Source of the DNA: Euptelea pleiosperma
Lineage: Eukaryota > Streptophyta > Magnoliopsida > Ranunculales > Eupteleaceae
Assembly (NCBI GenBank): GCA_035048495.1
Contig: CM068544.1
Location: forward strand, 48,695,893-48,759,892
Length of the DNA stretch: 64,000 bases
Reading direction: 5' to 3'
Part shown: positions 9,667-20,250 of the stretch, one piece after another
Numbering within the stretch: the stretch's first letter is position 1
Layout: each line of letters begins with the position of its first letter
The notes under the pieces: model-generated
Seen by the model: only the letters and a program-made list of their open reading frames with translations
Databases searched by the model: none
Told to the model about the DNA's origin: nothing
Translations under genes and position numbers: made by a program

Positions 9667-10473
9667 GTTAATTTCCCCAAAAGTCTAAATAAGCTGGTTT
9701 TGTTTGTGTTTTCCTTGTAATAATATGAATTGGGTGTGACTTTTGTGTTAGCTCTGTACTGTGAGAAATCCATCTTATAGAAGAGACTCTTAACTGAATG
9801 TGTTCATGTTAATTCCCTTGAATTCTCTTTGAATTGTGCACAACTGACTGTCTTAAACATACACTTTGTTGTAGAAATTACAGTGAACCAGGGATCTTTG
9901 TCAGATCTTCTAACAGGATGCCAAGAAATTGTTGATATTGCTCCCACCTAATTCTCTTCCTGATTTATGCATGAAACATGGCATGTTGTCAAAATTTCTT
10001 GAAGCTATTACAAAGGGTAATGACAATTTTTTACAGTAGGAACAACCTGATTACATGGGACTTTTATGTTTCAGTTTGTGAACTTAGATGCATTGTTTTA
10101 TTCTATCGTGATAATTTGTCATCATCTCATTATCCTGTATATCACCAGCACTATGTGTGTTCAGCTGTAGGTCATGAAAGGGATTTTCTTGCATTGGCAC
10201 CCCATTGTTCTTGGTTAATCGGAAAGGAAGTTTTTTAGATTTTTTGTGGACAAGTTTTTCCCATCCATGTTAACCCTTGATACGAACAAAAAACGTATTT
10301 GACCTTTGTCTTAAATTTGATAGAGTGACAGTCCAGGCAGCCAAATACACCAGTGTCCCTACATACATGTATCCCTGTTGTCTTCTGCATTAAGCGATTG
10401 GTTCCTATTCGGTGAATCATGATATCATTGTCCGGTGGCAGATCTGAAAGAGGTATTTTATACCTCAAATGGT
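9667..10473 (+). other. 3' flank of PNGase A, no further gene
   Basis: AT-rich sequence following the stop codon, with TAATAATATGAAT at about 9718 as a possible poly(A) signal region. No supported coding region or repeat shared within the window was seen up to the T6 element. Confidence 0.4.
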
Positions 10474-10752
10474 AGTTAGCAATTGGAGTGCGGCAAAAAT
10501 ATGATATGGGACATTTTCAAGTACTATTTGTGTTTGTCGTTCAAAAATGTGTTAAAAAATTTGGCAAAAGTTATTTAAAAATAAAAGAAAACAAAAAAGT
10601 AAAATGATTTATCATATTCAAAATTGAATAATCTGGGAATAATTCAGAATAGTTCGTGAATTTTTCGTAACCTTTGAATAGGATGTTGTTTAGTTTATTT
10701 TTTTGAAATATTCCTACGGTTCGCGAATAATTTGAGAATTTACTAACTATAG
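10474..10752. mobile_element. T6 hAT-like MITE, copy 2 (reversed)
   Basis: It reads TAGTTAGCAATTGGAGTGCG at the left and GAGAATTTACTAACTATAG at the right, the reverse order of the copies at 4218 and 38518. Internal words such as GTTCGTGAATTTTTCG and TTGAATAATCTGGGAAT correspond to AATTCACGAAC and TGGATTATTCAA there. Target duplication not clear. Confidence 0.6.
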
Positions 10753-10959
10753 GGATTTTGTAGCTCAATATGAGAGACAAAAAAGAGGGTCCATCCACTC
10801 ATAATCGAAAGAAAAAGAGGTGACCAAGCCCTCGTATTACTTGAAATTTGTAGGCCCATCTCTCTACACTATTGAAAGCCCCTACAATCAATCCCAAAAT
10901 CCTCGCCTCTAATGTTTCTTTCTTTTTGTTAAATGATTGAGCTTCCACGAACTAGCAAA

Positions 10960-11300
10960 AATAGAGAAAATAGAAAAGATCAATCACATAGACACATCTG
11001 ATTTATGTGGTTTCGTAGTGTGCCTACATCCACAAGTGAGAAGAGCTCTTTCCTATCTCTAAAGAATTAGGGTTACAATTTCCTTAACTCGTTGTATAAA
11101 TAAAACCCTAACACCCCTTTAGATAATATATATAATCTCTGGTACAATGAAATACATGAAGTACCCCCAATACAAGTTGTACCCCAACACAAACTATGTG
11201 GACTTGTACAGACAAAAAAAAAACATTGGCTCACTAGACCCCTGAGCCAGAGGCGTACTACCTCCTTGCGACCCACCAACCAGCTCAACACAGAATTGGA
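10960..11300. repeat. Possible solo-LTR remnant
   Basis: The phrase TTTATGTGGTTTCGTAGTG followed by TGCCTACATCCAC resembles a motif common in plant copia LTRs (xxACGTGGTTCGG..CCTACGTCCAC). It is followed by TAAATAAAACCCTAACACCCC. LTR ends and duplication were not located, so this is tentative. Confidence 0.3.
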
Positions 11301-12181
11301 CCTGTGTAAAGCTGTAGCTTAATGAACAGTAAATCCAAGCATTATAGTACTCCGTGCAGAATACTAAACACCTGTCACAACACTTTTCAATTTTTAAGTC
11401 ATTTTCAAAGTGTCAAGAGGGGTGGTATGTCCATATCGACACCTAGTGTAAATGCATCTATTATGCATACCAATCATATATCCGTCAAAGAAACCAACAA
11501 ACAGAAAGAAATGTAAATAAAAAGCAAAGGAGATTGGCGAATTAATTAGCATCTACCTTAAATATCTCATTTCTCACGTGCCAAGATCAACGGATGAATA
11601 GGCAGATCGTCTTGCAAAAGGTGTCTTTAGAGATGGTCTTTATTTTAGTATGACTGCATTAGTAATTTTTTTATTTTTTGCTTCTTACGTATTTGTTCCC
11701 CTCATTTTTTTTATTTCTTTGATTTTCTTCAATAAAATTTTATCGTTACAGATCAAAAAATAAAAATAAATAGGACCACCCAATAAGAAAAATAATTACA
11801 AATTCTCCTGATGCTCTCAACGTGTGTGAGTTGGTAAATCTGGCCTGCCGACCTATGGCCCGGCCCATTTTTTCGGGGATCAGCTCGGCCTACTATGCAT
11901 CAGGGCCGGGCTTGGGTTTAGAGTTTAGGCCTACGGCCCGGCCTGTTTTACACCCGTGTATGTATGCGCTCGCGCACGTGTGAGAGAGAGAGAGTCGCTA
12001 TAGTTAAAAACGGAGAATATATTCTTGATTTCTGCCAAAAAAAAAACATACATCTCTAATCTACATTTAGGCATGGTCAAACCTACATAATAAGGGATTT
12101 TTTTTTTACATGAACTCCTTAGTAACGGTAGATAAGCTTCTCCTTAGTATCAGTACATAAGCTTTCTTGGAGCTCGCCATT
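11301..12181. other. Intergenic between LTR-like sequence and kinase 3' end
   Basis: AT-rich, with a GGCCCGGCC-rich patch at about 11850-11955 and a short GA run at about 11981. Nothing coding is recognised. The kinase gene's 3' UTR presumably lies in the last few hundred bases. Confidence 0.4.
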
Positions 12182-14577
12182 TCACCTGCTATTGTTGTTG
12201 TTGGGTTGTAGCAATATAGAAAGGATTTCGGAGAACTGAGGGCGCTTTGAAGGACAATTGTTCCAGCATTTTGTCATTAACAATCGCAGGACTTGCGGAC
12301 AATCCTTGGGGATCTCGGGTCTCAACCCACAGGCAGCAATCCCCACTGCTGCCTGAACTGGAGAATAAGCAGCATATGCTGCCTCCCCTGTGACCATCTC
12401 CCACACCACCATCCCGAAACTATACACATTGCTCATCCATGTCTCTGTAACGCTTTCTGGATCACCTGCAATGATCTGTTCACCAAATATAAATGCAATC
12501 ATGAGAGCAGGTTCAGTGAATTCGGACAGAACTCGAATCCTATAACTTAGATAAGCTTAACATTAAGAAACAAAAAGGTACATTGGGTGGGATCCACCAA
12601 TACAGTTTGTTTAGTGGAAATCTTAGGCCTGCTTAGATAAAGGCAACCAGTAATATTACAGTATAAAGTAAAAACAATTATGAAAACAGGTTAGTCATGC
12701 TTGATCAAGATTAGTATCAAGACAACAGACAGAAAGGTCTGATGAAGTAGAAGAGCTGACTGAAGTTTTACATAGAACAGTAAGGAGAGTAAACTACTTA
12801 AACAATAGCAATGGCATCGTATTAGTATGTGTACGCACAATAAACCTATCGTCTGTTACTGTGAAAATGTCTGTTATCGCAGAATTACAGTAGTTAACTG
12901 TATTTTGATTTGGACAACTAACAAGTATTGCAGGATAGGTTTGCTTGGACAAGAGTATTAACTAAGCTACAATGTGAAGATGCAGTATTTCGTAAAGGCA
13001 GTCTTCCTCCTGGGTTAATGTAGTTAAGCGTGTTTGGGCAAGAGTAGTAGAAGTAACACGGGACTAACCTCGGGAGCTAACCACCGGTAACCATCCGTTT
13101 CATACTCTGTTACTTCTCCGATATTCTTGCAAACTGTGACAATACCCATGTCCCCAACACAAGCATTCCCCTGCCGATCCAGCAGGATCTTGACTGTGTT
13201 GAGATCTCGATAAGCGACACCATGATCATTCATGAACTTCATTCCTTCTGCAATATTGGCAACAATTCTTATTATCTCCTTAGCCTGAAGCTTCTTGCTC
13301 TTCTGTATAACCTCACAAACTGATCCCCCTTCCATCAACTTCGTCACGACGCACAATCCGTGATTCTCTTCGATGAAAACCCCGTGGAATTGTAAAATGT
13401 TCTTGTGCCCACAGCTCATCAGCTCCAACAGATCTCTTCGGAGCTCAAACTCATAAGCATTTCCCCTCTCACACCCTCTGAACTTTTCGATTGCCACTCG
13501 CTTTCCCTTGTAAACACCCTTGAAGGAATTGGGTCCAATCTGATCGGTGAACTCGATTTGATCGGAGTTCAGTAGCCATTTCCCAATCTCTTCTCCCCCT
13601 GATCTGATTGTCTGCCATTCATCAACAGAGACAACCAATGATGAGTTCTCTATACCATTTTTGTAATTCTGTTCATCATTGTCGTCTTTGATTTCTCCTG
13701 TTCCTGGGCCCCAAACGTTCTCCTCGCACCCACAAAGCCCGGATGGGAGCTTCATTGTTGACGGCTTTCGCTTCTTCAGAGTATATTTCAAGGCAGTCTC
13801 TATCCGGTTCTTGAAGGATTTCTCTTGCCCGGATTGAACCAGAACCAGAACAATCCCGAGAGTCGAACACTTTGTCTCAAAGATCTGGATCTTCTTGCAA
13901 CAAATGGCCGCATTGTCGAGTGCCCCTGAAATCGCCGGCCACGTAATGGAGGAATTACCAGCAAATGTAAGCTTGAAAACGGAACCCTGGGTTTCATCAT
14001 CGGAGACTTCTTGAATCAAAACCGCAGGGTGATCATCTACCGCTGCTTGCTCGATCAGTCGAATGTGAAGAAAAACATCTTCCATGTCGAAACTCGCATG
14101 GGCATAGCTATTAAATATTAAAAAATATAAATAAAAAATCAACTCTCTGTAATCAAAAAGAAAAAAGAAAAACACCCACAAAACCAAATTCGAATTTGAT
14201 CAAGTTATTCAGTACCTGAGTGGTAACGAATCGAAATGCTTACGAATGTTGGAGATGAGTTTCTCAGGGAGCTGACTACCAGGATAGAGCTGGGTGAGAT
14301 TTCGTACAACGCCACTCCACACAAGCTTCCGGCAACTCTGGATCCTAGCCGTAGGAAGGTCACGAACCGAATCGAGATTCAGTGAGTTCTTGAGGTTTGT
14401 AATAGCTCCGGCAACATTCCGACTGAGCTTCTGCAATCTCTTTTGCATAGGAGACGACTCTTTACCACTTCCGGCCCGGAAACCTTCTGATTGGTCCTCG
14501 GATTTCATCAAAATCTGCACCACCATGTCTTCGTCGGTGCTGACCCGACCCGACCAGCATTCAAGGGCTGCTGCCAT
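12182..14577 (-). CDS. Protein kinase-like protein with degenerate catalytic residues (TKL-like pseudokinase)
   Basis: Three exons on the minus strand: 14577..14216, 14107..13069 and 12475..12182. All introns are GT..AG and the reading frame is continuous for 564 residues. The first ~270 residues form a conserved plant block (start MAAALECWSG, then GVVRNLTQLYPGSQLPEKL, FDMEDVFLHIRLIEQA, and a GLCGCEEN segment). Residues ~305-555 are a kinase fold. The glycine loop is reduced (IGPNSFKGVY). The VAIK lysine is glutamate (VAIEK, E328), HRD is YRD (D422), the catalytic-loop Asn is Lys (RDLNTVK, K427), DFG is DMG (D440), and the DVxSFG aspartate is Asn (NVYSFG). APE and the C-lobe are intact. It is therefore probably a pseudokinase, a scaffold or regulator rather than an active kinase. 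I chose the ATG at 14577 because MAAALE begins the conserved block; an in-frame ATG at 14616 is possible. I do not know a function for this family. Confidence 0.85.
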
Positions 14578-14829
14578 GGCCAAACTGCCAAAAATAAAAT
14601 TAAGGGCTTCGAACAATAGAAGATGAAACTTAGAAGAGTTGCAGAAGAGTCTCTGGATATTTTGGATAAGTGGAAAAATAGTAGTTTAAATTATTTAATA
14701 GATAACGAGGTATGATTGAAGGTGACGACGATAATGGTGGGAGGTGGAGTAAATCAGTAAATGTACTTTTTACCTTCACAGAAGAAAATAAAGGATCTGA
14801 GTGAAAAAAATCTTTGATATCAAACTTTT

Positions 14830-15193
14830 GGAGAACTTTGCTGACCGCCCATAAATTGAGCCACGTGGCATATGCTTAGAGGACGTTGACCTTTTAAATG
14901 TTTGGCCAATCCCCTATGTGGACATACGGACCAAAATATTAGCCTGATTAGTGGTTTCTAAGCGTTGGATTGGAATCGTTTTCATGAGTTGATTTTTAAC
15001 GGTGGAATTTGAGCATTATTGAACATTATTTGGGGTACAAATATCCAAAGGTTTGAAATCACTAATCAGACTGATATTCGGTCTATAGGTCCACTTAGGA
15101 ATTGGTCAAACATCCATAAGGTCAGCGTCCTCTAAAAGTGTGCCACGTGGCATACGTTGTGACCTGTTAGCAACTATGCTGACCGGCTACTCC
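14830..15193. mobile_element. M1f fold-back MITE, 364 bp
   Basis: The ends are GGAGAACTTTGCTGACCG and CGGCTACTCC (partly decayed). Flanks CAAACTTTT (14821..14829) and AAAACTTTG (15194..15202) match 7/9 as a 9-bp duplication. Both arms have a perfect G-box (14860..14869 and 15142..15151), and the core has AGCCTGATTAGTGGTTTCTA and AATCACTAATCAGACTGAT. It lies about 250 bp upstream of the kinase start codon. Confidence 0.72.
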
Positions 15194-15202
15194 AAAACTT
15201 TG

Positions 15203-15466
15203 AGACAGAGGTCCCTCAACACAGACAATGAATTTGTGTGACACGTGCTCGAAACTCTTAATTGTTTTTTTTTTCCTGAATTCTTCTCTCCACCGACGCC
15301 ATGATGACTCTTCCCTTCGTCATGGCCGTTATGTTTCCATTGGTGACCGTTGATGGCCTCAGCTCAGCTTCCACCGTCGCTTTCAGGCTTCAGCGGCACC
15401 ATTTGCGGGATCCTTGTCACAGAATCCCATCTTCAATTTTCTATGGAATAAATCTTCGACGACGAA
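15203..15466. other. Unrecognised stretch between MITEs
   Basis: It holds a short open frame from 15301 (+) that continues into the next MITE. It has no recognisable homology. The sequence is less AT-rich than its surroundings and might be captured gene sequence, but I cannot identify a source. Confidence 0.35.
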
Positions 15467-15890
15467 AGTTGCTGACGGACCACATTACAGTTGGATTGGA
15501 GTTCTTTTATGGGATTATTTTTAGGGTCGGGATCGGGGGACAACCATTTTGGCGGACCCACATAGAATCAATGGCTGGTTTTTGGTGAAGATGATCTCCT
15601 CGCCAAATAGATCACCCCAACAAAAAATCAACCCATTCCGAAATTTTTAACCCCATCAAATGTGATTTTCAAGTTACACAGTAGGTCCATATTCTTCAAC
15701 TTCTAAACCAGTCTACGAATATTGGAATGCTTTGAATTTTTGTGAGGATTATTGTCAAATAACTGTCAAAAATAGTTGTCCCCCAATCCCGACCCTTATT
15801 TTTAACCGAGGGATTCGAGTCCATACGGTCAGTGGTCTGCCACGTGGCTCGTACTGTGGTCTGTCCCGGATCAAAGATATATTAATTGAG
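15467..15890. mobile_element. M1 element split by a nested M3 element
   Basis: The left arm is GTTGCTGACGGACCACATTA plus TTGGATTGGAG. The right arm has TCGAGTCCATACGGTCAG, a G-box at 15839..15848 and ACTGTGGTCTGTCCCGGATC. Removing the insert at 15524..15795 and one duplication rejoins TTATGGGATTATTTTTAACC, the usual M1 centre. The left half is shortened relative to other copies. Confidence 0.6.
15524..15795. mobile_element. M3 MITE, complete, 272 bp, nested
   Basis: The ends are GGGTCGGGATCGGGGGACAA and the inverse TTGTCCCCCAATCCCGACCC, bounded by the perfect 9-bp duplication TTATTTTTA (15515..15523 and 15796..15804). A Mutator-type MITE by target-site length. Inner words (GATGATCTCCTCG, AAAATCAACCCATT, CTTCTAAACCAGTCTAC) recur at 1..130, 38030..38200 and 60310..60540. 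Confidence 0.85.
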
Positions 15891-15921
15891 ACCCTAGAAT
15901 AGAATAGAATATGGCAAAAAA

Positions 15922-16515
15922 GAGTAGAACTTTGATGACGGACCACAGTATGCACCACGGAGGACCCTTAAAAGACCACTACTACCGTGGAGATATTTGG
16001 CCCATTGCTAAGTGAACATATATATCAAAAATGAGTAAAACTTGTGTCACAATATGTTGTCACGGAAGCCGGTCACAGCACTTAATATGAGCCACGTGGC
16101 ACACGATCAGAGGGTGCTGACCGTATGGATGTTTGACCTACAAACCAAAAATCAGCCTAATTAGTGATTTACAACCTTTGAAAATGACTTCAATGGAGTC
16201 GGTTAGAAATCACGAATCAGGCTGATTTTTTGTGTACCGGTCCACCGATTGACTGGCCAACATCCATACGGTCATCGTCCTCTAATAGTATGACACGTAT
16301 CTCGTATTGAGTGCTGTGACCGGCTTCCGCCACAACATCTTGTGACACAAGTTTTACTGATAAAAAATCAGCCTGATGAATGATTTAGAACCTTTAGAAC
16401 TGTGTACCCTCAAATAATGCTCAAATTCTATGGTTAAAAATCGACCCATGAAAACGACTCCAATCCGACGCTTAGAAATCATTAATCTAGCTAGTTTTTG
16501 GTACATAGGTCCAAG
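15922..16515. mobile_element. M1d element split by a nested M1e element
   Basis: The left end is GAGTAGAACTTTGATGACGG. M1 sequence runs to ACATATATATCAAAAAT and resumes after the insert as ATAAAAAATCAGCCTGATGA, then ATGGTTAAAAATCGACCCAT and AATCATTAATCTAGCTAG. The right end is lost where the GGTTCC-rich repeat begins at about 16515. Confidence 0.6.
16033..16359. mobile_element. M1e fold-back MITE, 327 bp, nested
   Basis: The long inverted ends start GAGTAAAACTTGTGTCACAA on the left and finish TTGTGACACAAGTTTTACTG on the right, extending about 60 bp through GGAAGCCGGTCACAGCACT. The 9-bp flanks ATCAAAAAT (16024..16032) and ATAAAAAAT (16360..16368) differ at one position. G-box at 16091..16100. 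Core shortened in the middle. It is inserted into the CAAAAATCAG word of another M1 copy. Confidence 0.8.
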
Positions 16516-16870
16516 GGGTGTCAGCTGGTCAGGTCTAAGGTATCCAGGACCGGAACCAATATTGTTGGTCTTATTGGTTCAGTTTTTATCGGTTCCAGTT
16601 CTCAAAATGATGGATCTGGAATTGGAACTGGAACTGATTATTTGGTTTCGGTCAGGTCTGGTTCTGGTTCTAGGTATATTGGTTCAAATCTTGATAATAT
16701 TATAATTTTAAAACTATATTTATATATGGGCTCCGATTTCTATCTGTTTGGTTCTAGTTCCTATCAGTTTCGGGTCTAACATAAACTACCCAGACGGTTC
16801 CCAAAAATTTGGAACCGGTGTTTTTGGTTCTGGTTCCAATTTAGTTTTGATTAACCGGGTAAAAATTGAG
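16515..16870. repeat. Dispersed GGTTCC-rich repeat, copy 2
   Basis: It aligns with 2245..2610: GGGGTGTCAGCTGGTCAGG, GACCGGAACCAATAT, TTCTCAAAATGATGGATCTG, TTGATAATATTATAATTTTA, CCAAAAATTTGGAACCGG, and TTAACCGGGTAAAAATTGAG at the end. Short frames through it are rich in Ser/Gly/Leu, as the simple sequence dictates, and are not genes. Confidence 0.55.
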
Positions 16871-16894
16871 TACAATTCATAGTAAAACACTAAA

Positions 16895-17299
16895 GGGTTG
16901 TGATGTAACAAGGTATACGTGAGCTCTTTTCATTTGCGGAAGCGGCATTTTTGGTAGTCACCACTGCCATCTGGGCCCACTGACCGCATGGATGTTTAAC
17001 CCACTCCTTAATAGACATTCATACAAAACATCAGCTTGTTTAATGATTTTTAGCCGTTGGTTTTAGTACTAAAAAAATGGTTGCATTCAACAGCTATAAG
17101 AACGCCTTAAAAAGTGCTAAAAAGTGTTAAAATCTAATGGTTATAGACTACCAATCAAGGCGATTTTTGGTCTGTATATCCACCAAGGGGTGGGATAAAC
17201 ATCCATCCGGTCAGTGGGCCCAGATAGCAGCGGTGACTACCAAAAATGCCGCTTCCGCAAATGAAACAGTTTCAGGCATACTTTGTTACATCTTTTTCC
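16895..17299. mobile_element. M2 fold-back MITE, complete, 405 bp
   Basis: The ends are GGGTTGTGATGTAACAAGG and the inverse CTTTGTTACATCTTTTTCC. Flanks AACACTAAA (16886..16894) and ACCACTAAA (17300..17308) match 8/9. Symmetric inner words include TTTGCGGAAGCGGCATTTTT / AAAAATGCCGCTTCCGCAAA, CATCTGGGCCCACTGACCG / CGGTCAGTGGGCCCAGAT, and TTAGCCGTTGG. No protein encoded. Confidence 0.8.
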
Positions 17300-17620
17300 A
17301 CCACTAAAACCCCCTATCTTTTCAAACGTAAGGATTACCCCTTGACTCAATCCAACCGTTAGTTGCTTTACATGATATTTGAAAAGACAAAATTACGCTT
17401 TTCTGTTTTAAATGCTGATTTCAAGTTTGGCTGTCAACCGCGATGCACATGTCAATGCTGACCACACATAATCAGACGGCGTGTATTTATTACTAACATT
17501 AATCCCAGCTGTTTGTACAAAAAATTAGATAAACGATCTAGATTTACTCATCTCTCTCTCACTTTCAACGTGCGCAATCTCCAAATGATTGAACAAAATT
17601 ACTTTAAATCCGTAGACTAG

Positions 17621-17915
17621 GAGTTAGACTTGCCTGACCACCCACAATGTAAGCCACGTGGCAATTTATTAGAGGACACTGACCGTATAGATGTTTGGTC
17701 AGTCCCTAGGTGGACTTACGAACCCAAAATCAACTTGATCAGTGATTTCTAAGTGTTAGTTGAAGTCATTTTCGTTGGTTGATTTCTTTAACAAAGGAAT
17801 TTGAGCATTATTTACCATTATTTCCGTACAAAGATCCAAAGGTTTGAAATCACTAATCAGGCTGATTTTTGGTTTCTAGGTCCACTTATGGATTGGTCAA
17901 ATATCTATATGCCTT
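17621..17915. mobile_element. M1a fold-back MITE, right end missing
   Basis: It begins GAGTTAGACTTGCCTGACC, carries a G-box at 17653..17662 and the full palindromic core (CAACTTGATCAGTGATTTCT to AAATCACTAATCAGGCTGAT). It stops at about TCAAATATCTATATGCC without the right G-box and end. Confidence 0.7.
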
Positions 17916-17988
17916 ACTGAATTTTAAGTGATTTTGTTTGTTTGATAAAATTCGCATGTCTGAAGAATGAAAGAAAGTTTTGAACATG

Positions 17989-18391
17989 GAAAAAGATGTA
18001 ACAAGGTATGCCTGAAACTGTTTCATTTGCGGATGCGGATTTTTTGGTACTCACCGCTGCCATCTGGGCCCACTGACCGCGTGGATGTTTATCCCACCCC
18101 TTGGTGGTTATACAGACCAAAAATCACCTTGATTGGTAATCTATAACCATTAGATTTAATACTTTTTAGCGCTTTTTAAGGTGTTCTTATAGCCGTTGAA
18201 TGCAACCATTTTTTGAGTATTAAAACCAATGGCTAAAAATCATTAAACTAGCTGATTTTTTGTATGAATATCTATTAATGGGTGGGCTAAACATCCATGC
18301 GGTTAGTGGGCCCAGATGGCAGAGGTGACTACCAAAAATGCCGCTTCCGCAAATGAAAAGATCTCCAATATACCTTGTTACATCACGACCC
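17989..18391. mobile_element. M2 fold-back MITE, second copy, 403 bp
   Basis: The ends are GAAAAAGATGTAACAAGG and CCTTGTTACATCACGACCC. Flanks TTGAACATG (17980..17988) and TTGAATATA (18392..18400) match 7/9. Same inner words as 16895..17299, in the same register, including the GGAAGCGGCATTTTT-type arm and the GGGCCC site. The two copies are about 690 bp apart with a truncated M1a between them. Confidence 0.75.
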
Positions 18392-18616
18392 TTGAATATA
18401 ACAGCACATTTGATATTTTTGAAATAATCTAAGAATTTTTTTTAAAGATGCCTTTGTTTACCGCATTAAGTGAAAATTATTTTAAAAAGATTTGGAGGTG
18501 AGATGACTTAAGAAAAGACTACATTTTAAATGACATGGTTAAACTTAAATTTCAATACTTAAGACTTAAGAGGCACTTTCGTTGGTCTCTTGAAGAGGGA
18601 AGAGATGGGAAAGCAT

Positions 18617-18968
18617 GAGCAAGACTTGCCTGATCATCCACAATATAAGCCACGTGGCAATTTATTAGAGGACACTGATCATATAGATGTTTGACCAATC
18701 TGTAAGTCGACCTACAAACCAAAAATCAGCCTGATTAGTGATTTCAAACCGTTGGATCTTTATATGGAAATAATGGTAAATAATGCTCAAATTCCTACGG
18801 TTAAAATCAACCAATGAAAATGACTTCAACTAACGCTTAGAAATTACTGATCAGGTTGTTTTTGGGTTTGTAGGTCCACCTAGGGATTGGCCAAACATCT
18901 ATACGGTAAGTGTCCTCTAATAAATTGCCATGTGGCTTATGTTGTGGGTGGTCAGGCAAGTCTTGCTT
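18617..18968. mobile_element. M1a fold-back MITE, 352 bp
   Basis: The ends are GAGCAAGACTTGCCTGATC and GTCAGGCAAGTCTTGCTT. Flanks GGAAAGCAT (18608..18616) and GGAGAGTAT (18969..18977) match 7/9. G-box at 18649..18658; its right-arm partner has decayed to GCCATGTGGC. The core is close to those of 5407..5789 and 43089..43467. Confidence 0.75.
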
Positions 18969-19146
18969 GGAGAGTATAACGAAACCCGTTTGGATTTCCA
19001 TTTCAAAAAATATTTTATTTTAAAATGACTTTTTTGAAAATATATTTTTCTTGAAAAGGATGGTTAGAATCTTTAGATCATCATCGATGCAAAATGTCTT
19101 TATCTTCTCTTTGTGGCCCCCACCATTCACTATGATTGACGAGGAA

Positions 19147-20115
19147 GGGTGGGAGAAGTGTTTCTTTGCTTATTTTCGTTGAACTAGCAAATTTTTTAAA
19201 GTGTTCTTTGACTTGAAAAACGAATTTCATGTATTATTTTATCCATATGGGACATAGGTCGGTCTTGGGTTATCCAATGCCTCAACCCAGCCCGATTATT
19301 GATCGGGCTCTAAAACCCCAAACCCAAGTTTCAAAAAACCAACCCAAGCCCGGGCCAAGGTCAAGTTGATCCCGTCCGGACTCGGGAGGGTCGGAGAAGA
19401 GCTTTTCTTGCTTATTTTCATTGAATTAACAAATTTAAAAGAAAATGTTCTTTGACTTGAAAAATGAATTTCATGTATTTTTTTACCCATATGGGACATA
19501 GGTCGGTCTTGGGTTATCCAATGCCTCAACCCAACCCAATTATTGACCAGGCTCAAAAATCCCAGACCCGAGTTTCAGAAACACCAACCCAAGCCTGGGT
19601 CAAGGTCAAGTTGAGCCCGTCAGGACTCGGAAGGGTGGGAGAAGAGTTTTTTTGCTTATTTTTATTGAACTGGCAAATTTTTTTTAAAAATTGTTCTTTG
19701 ACTTGAAAAATGAATTTTATGTATTTTTTTTACCCATATGGGACATAGGTCGGTCTTGGGTTACCCGATGCCTCAACCCAACCCGATTATTGATCGGGCT
19801 CAAAAATCCCAAACCCGAGTTTCAAAAACACGAACCCAAGCCCGGGCCAAGGTCAAGTTGAGCCTGTCGGGACTGGGAAGGATGGGAGAAGGGTTTCTTT
19901 GCTTATTTTTATTGAACTAGCAAATTAAAAAAAAAAATTTATTTGACTTGAAAAATGAATTTTATGTATTTTTTTTACCCATATGGGGCATAAGTCCGTC
20001 TTGGGTTACCCAAAGCCTCAACCCAACCCGATTATTGATCGGGCTCAAAAATCCCAACCCTAGTACACAAATCCAAGCCCGGCCCAAGGTCAAGTTGAGC
20101 CCGTCGGGCTAGGGT
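19147..20115 (+). repeat. Four-unit tandem array, ~245-bp period
   Basis: The word TTTGACTTGAAAAA recurs at 19207, 19451, 19697 and 19942 (spacings 244, 246, 245). Each unit has CATATGGGACATAGGTCGG, TTGGGTTA-CC, AACCC-CCCGATTATTG, the palindrome CCCGATTATTGATCGGGCT, CAAGGTCAAGTTGA and a GGGAGAAG-TTTCTTGCTTATTTT tail. The first unit starts in its tail portion at about 19147 and the last ends at about 20115. Small open frames recur with the unit and are not genes. Confidence 0.82.
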
Positions 20116-20169
20116 TGGAACCGTCCAAATTGCATCCCAAATTCTTGGATGGCGTGGTCGTGTGCGGCC

Positions 20170-20250
20170 CTGAGCGTTTTTTTCGTTACAACGGAAAACG
20201 GTAACGCCCCCAGACCGTTGTACCGTTATAACGGTCCCTTTTAAACCTTG
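20170..20250. mobile_element. H1 hAT-type MITE, 81-bp internal deletion derivative
   Basis: The right end CCCTTTTAAACCTTG and the inner GGTAACGCCCCCAGACCGTT words are those of H1. The left end is altered (CTGAGCG). A perfect 8-bp duplication GTGCGGCC lies at 20162..20169 and 20251..20258. It sits 84 bp before the ATG of the Rab3GAP pseudogene. Confidence 0.68.

Noticed and set aside
14578..14616. Upstream in-frame ATG for the kinase-like gene
   Set aside because: The conserved block starts at MAAALE (14577); the 13 extra codons look like leader sequence.
15301..15588. 95-codon open frame (+)
   Set aside because: Extends into the nested M1/M3 MITEs and shows no recognisable domain; kept only as an unrecognised stretch.
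19147..20115. CRISPR-like array
   Set aside because: Units are ~245 bp and contiguous with no spacer structure; this is a eukaryotic tandem repeat.
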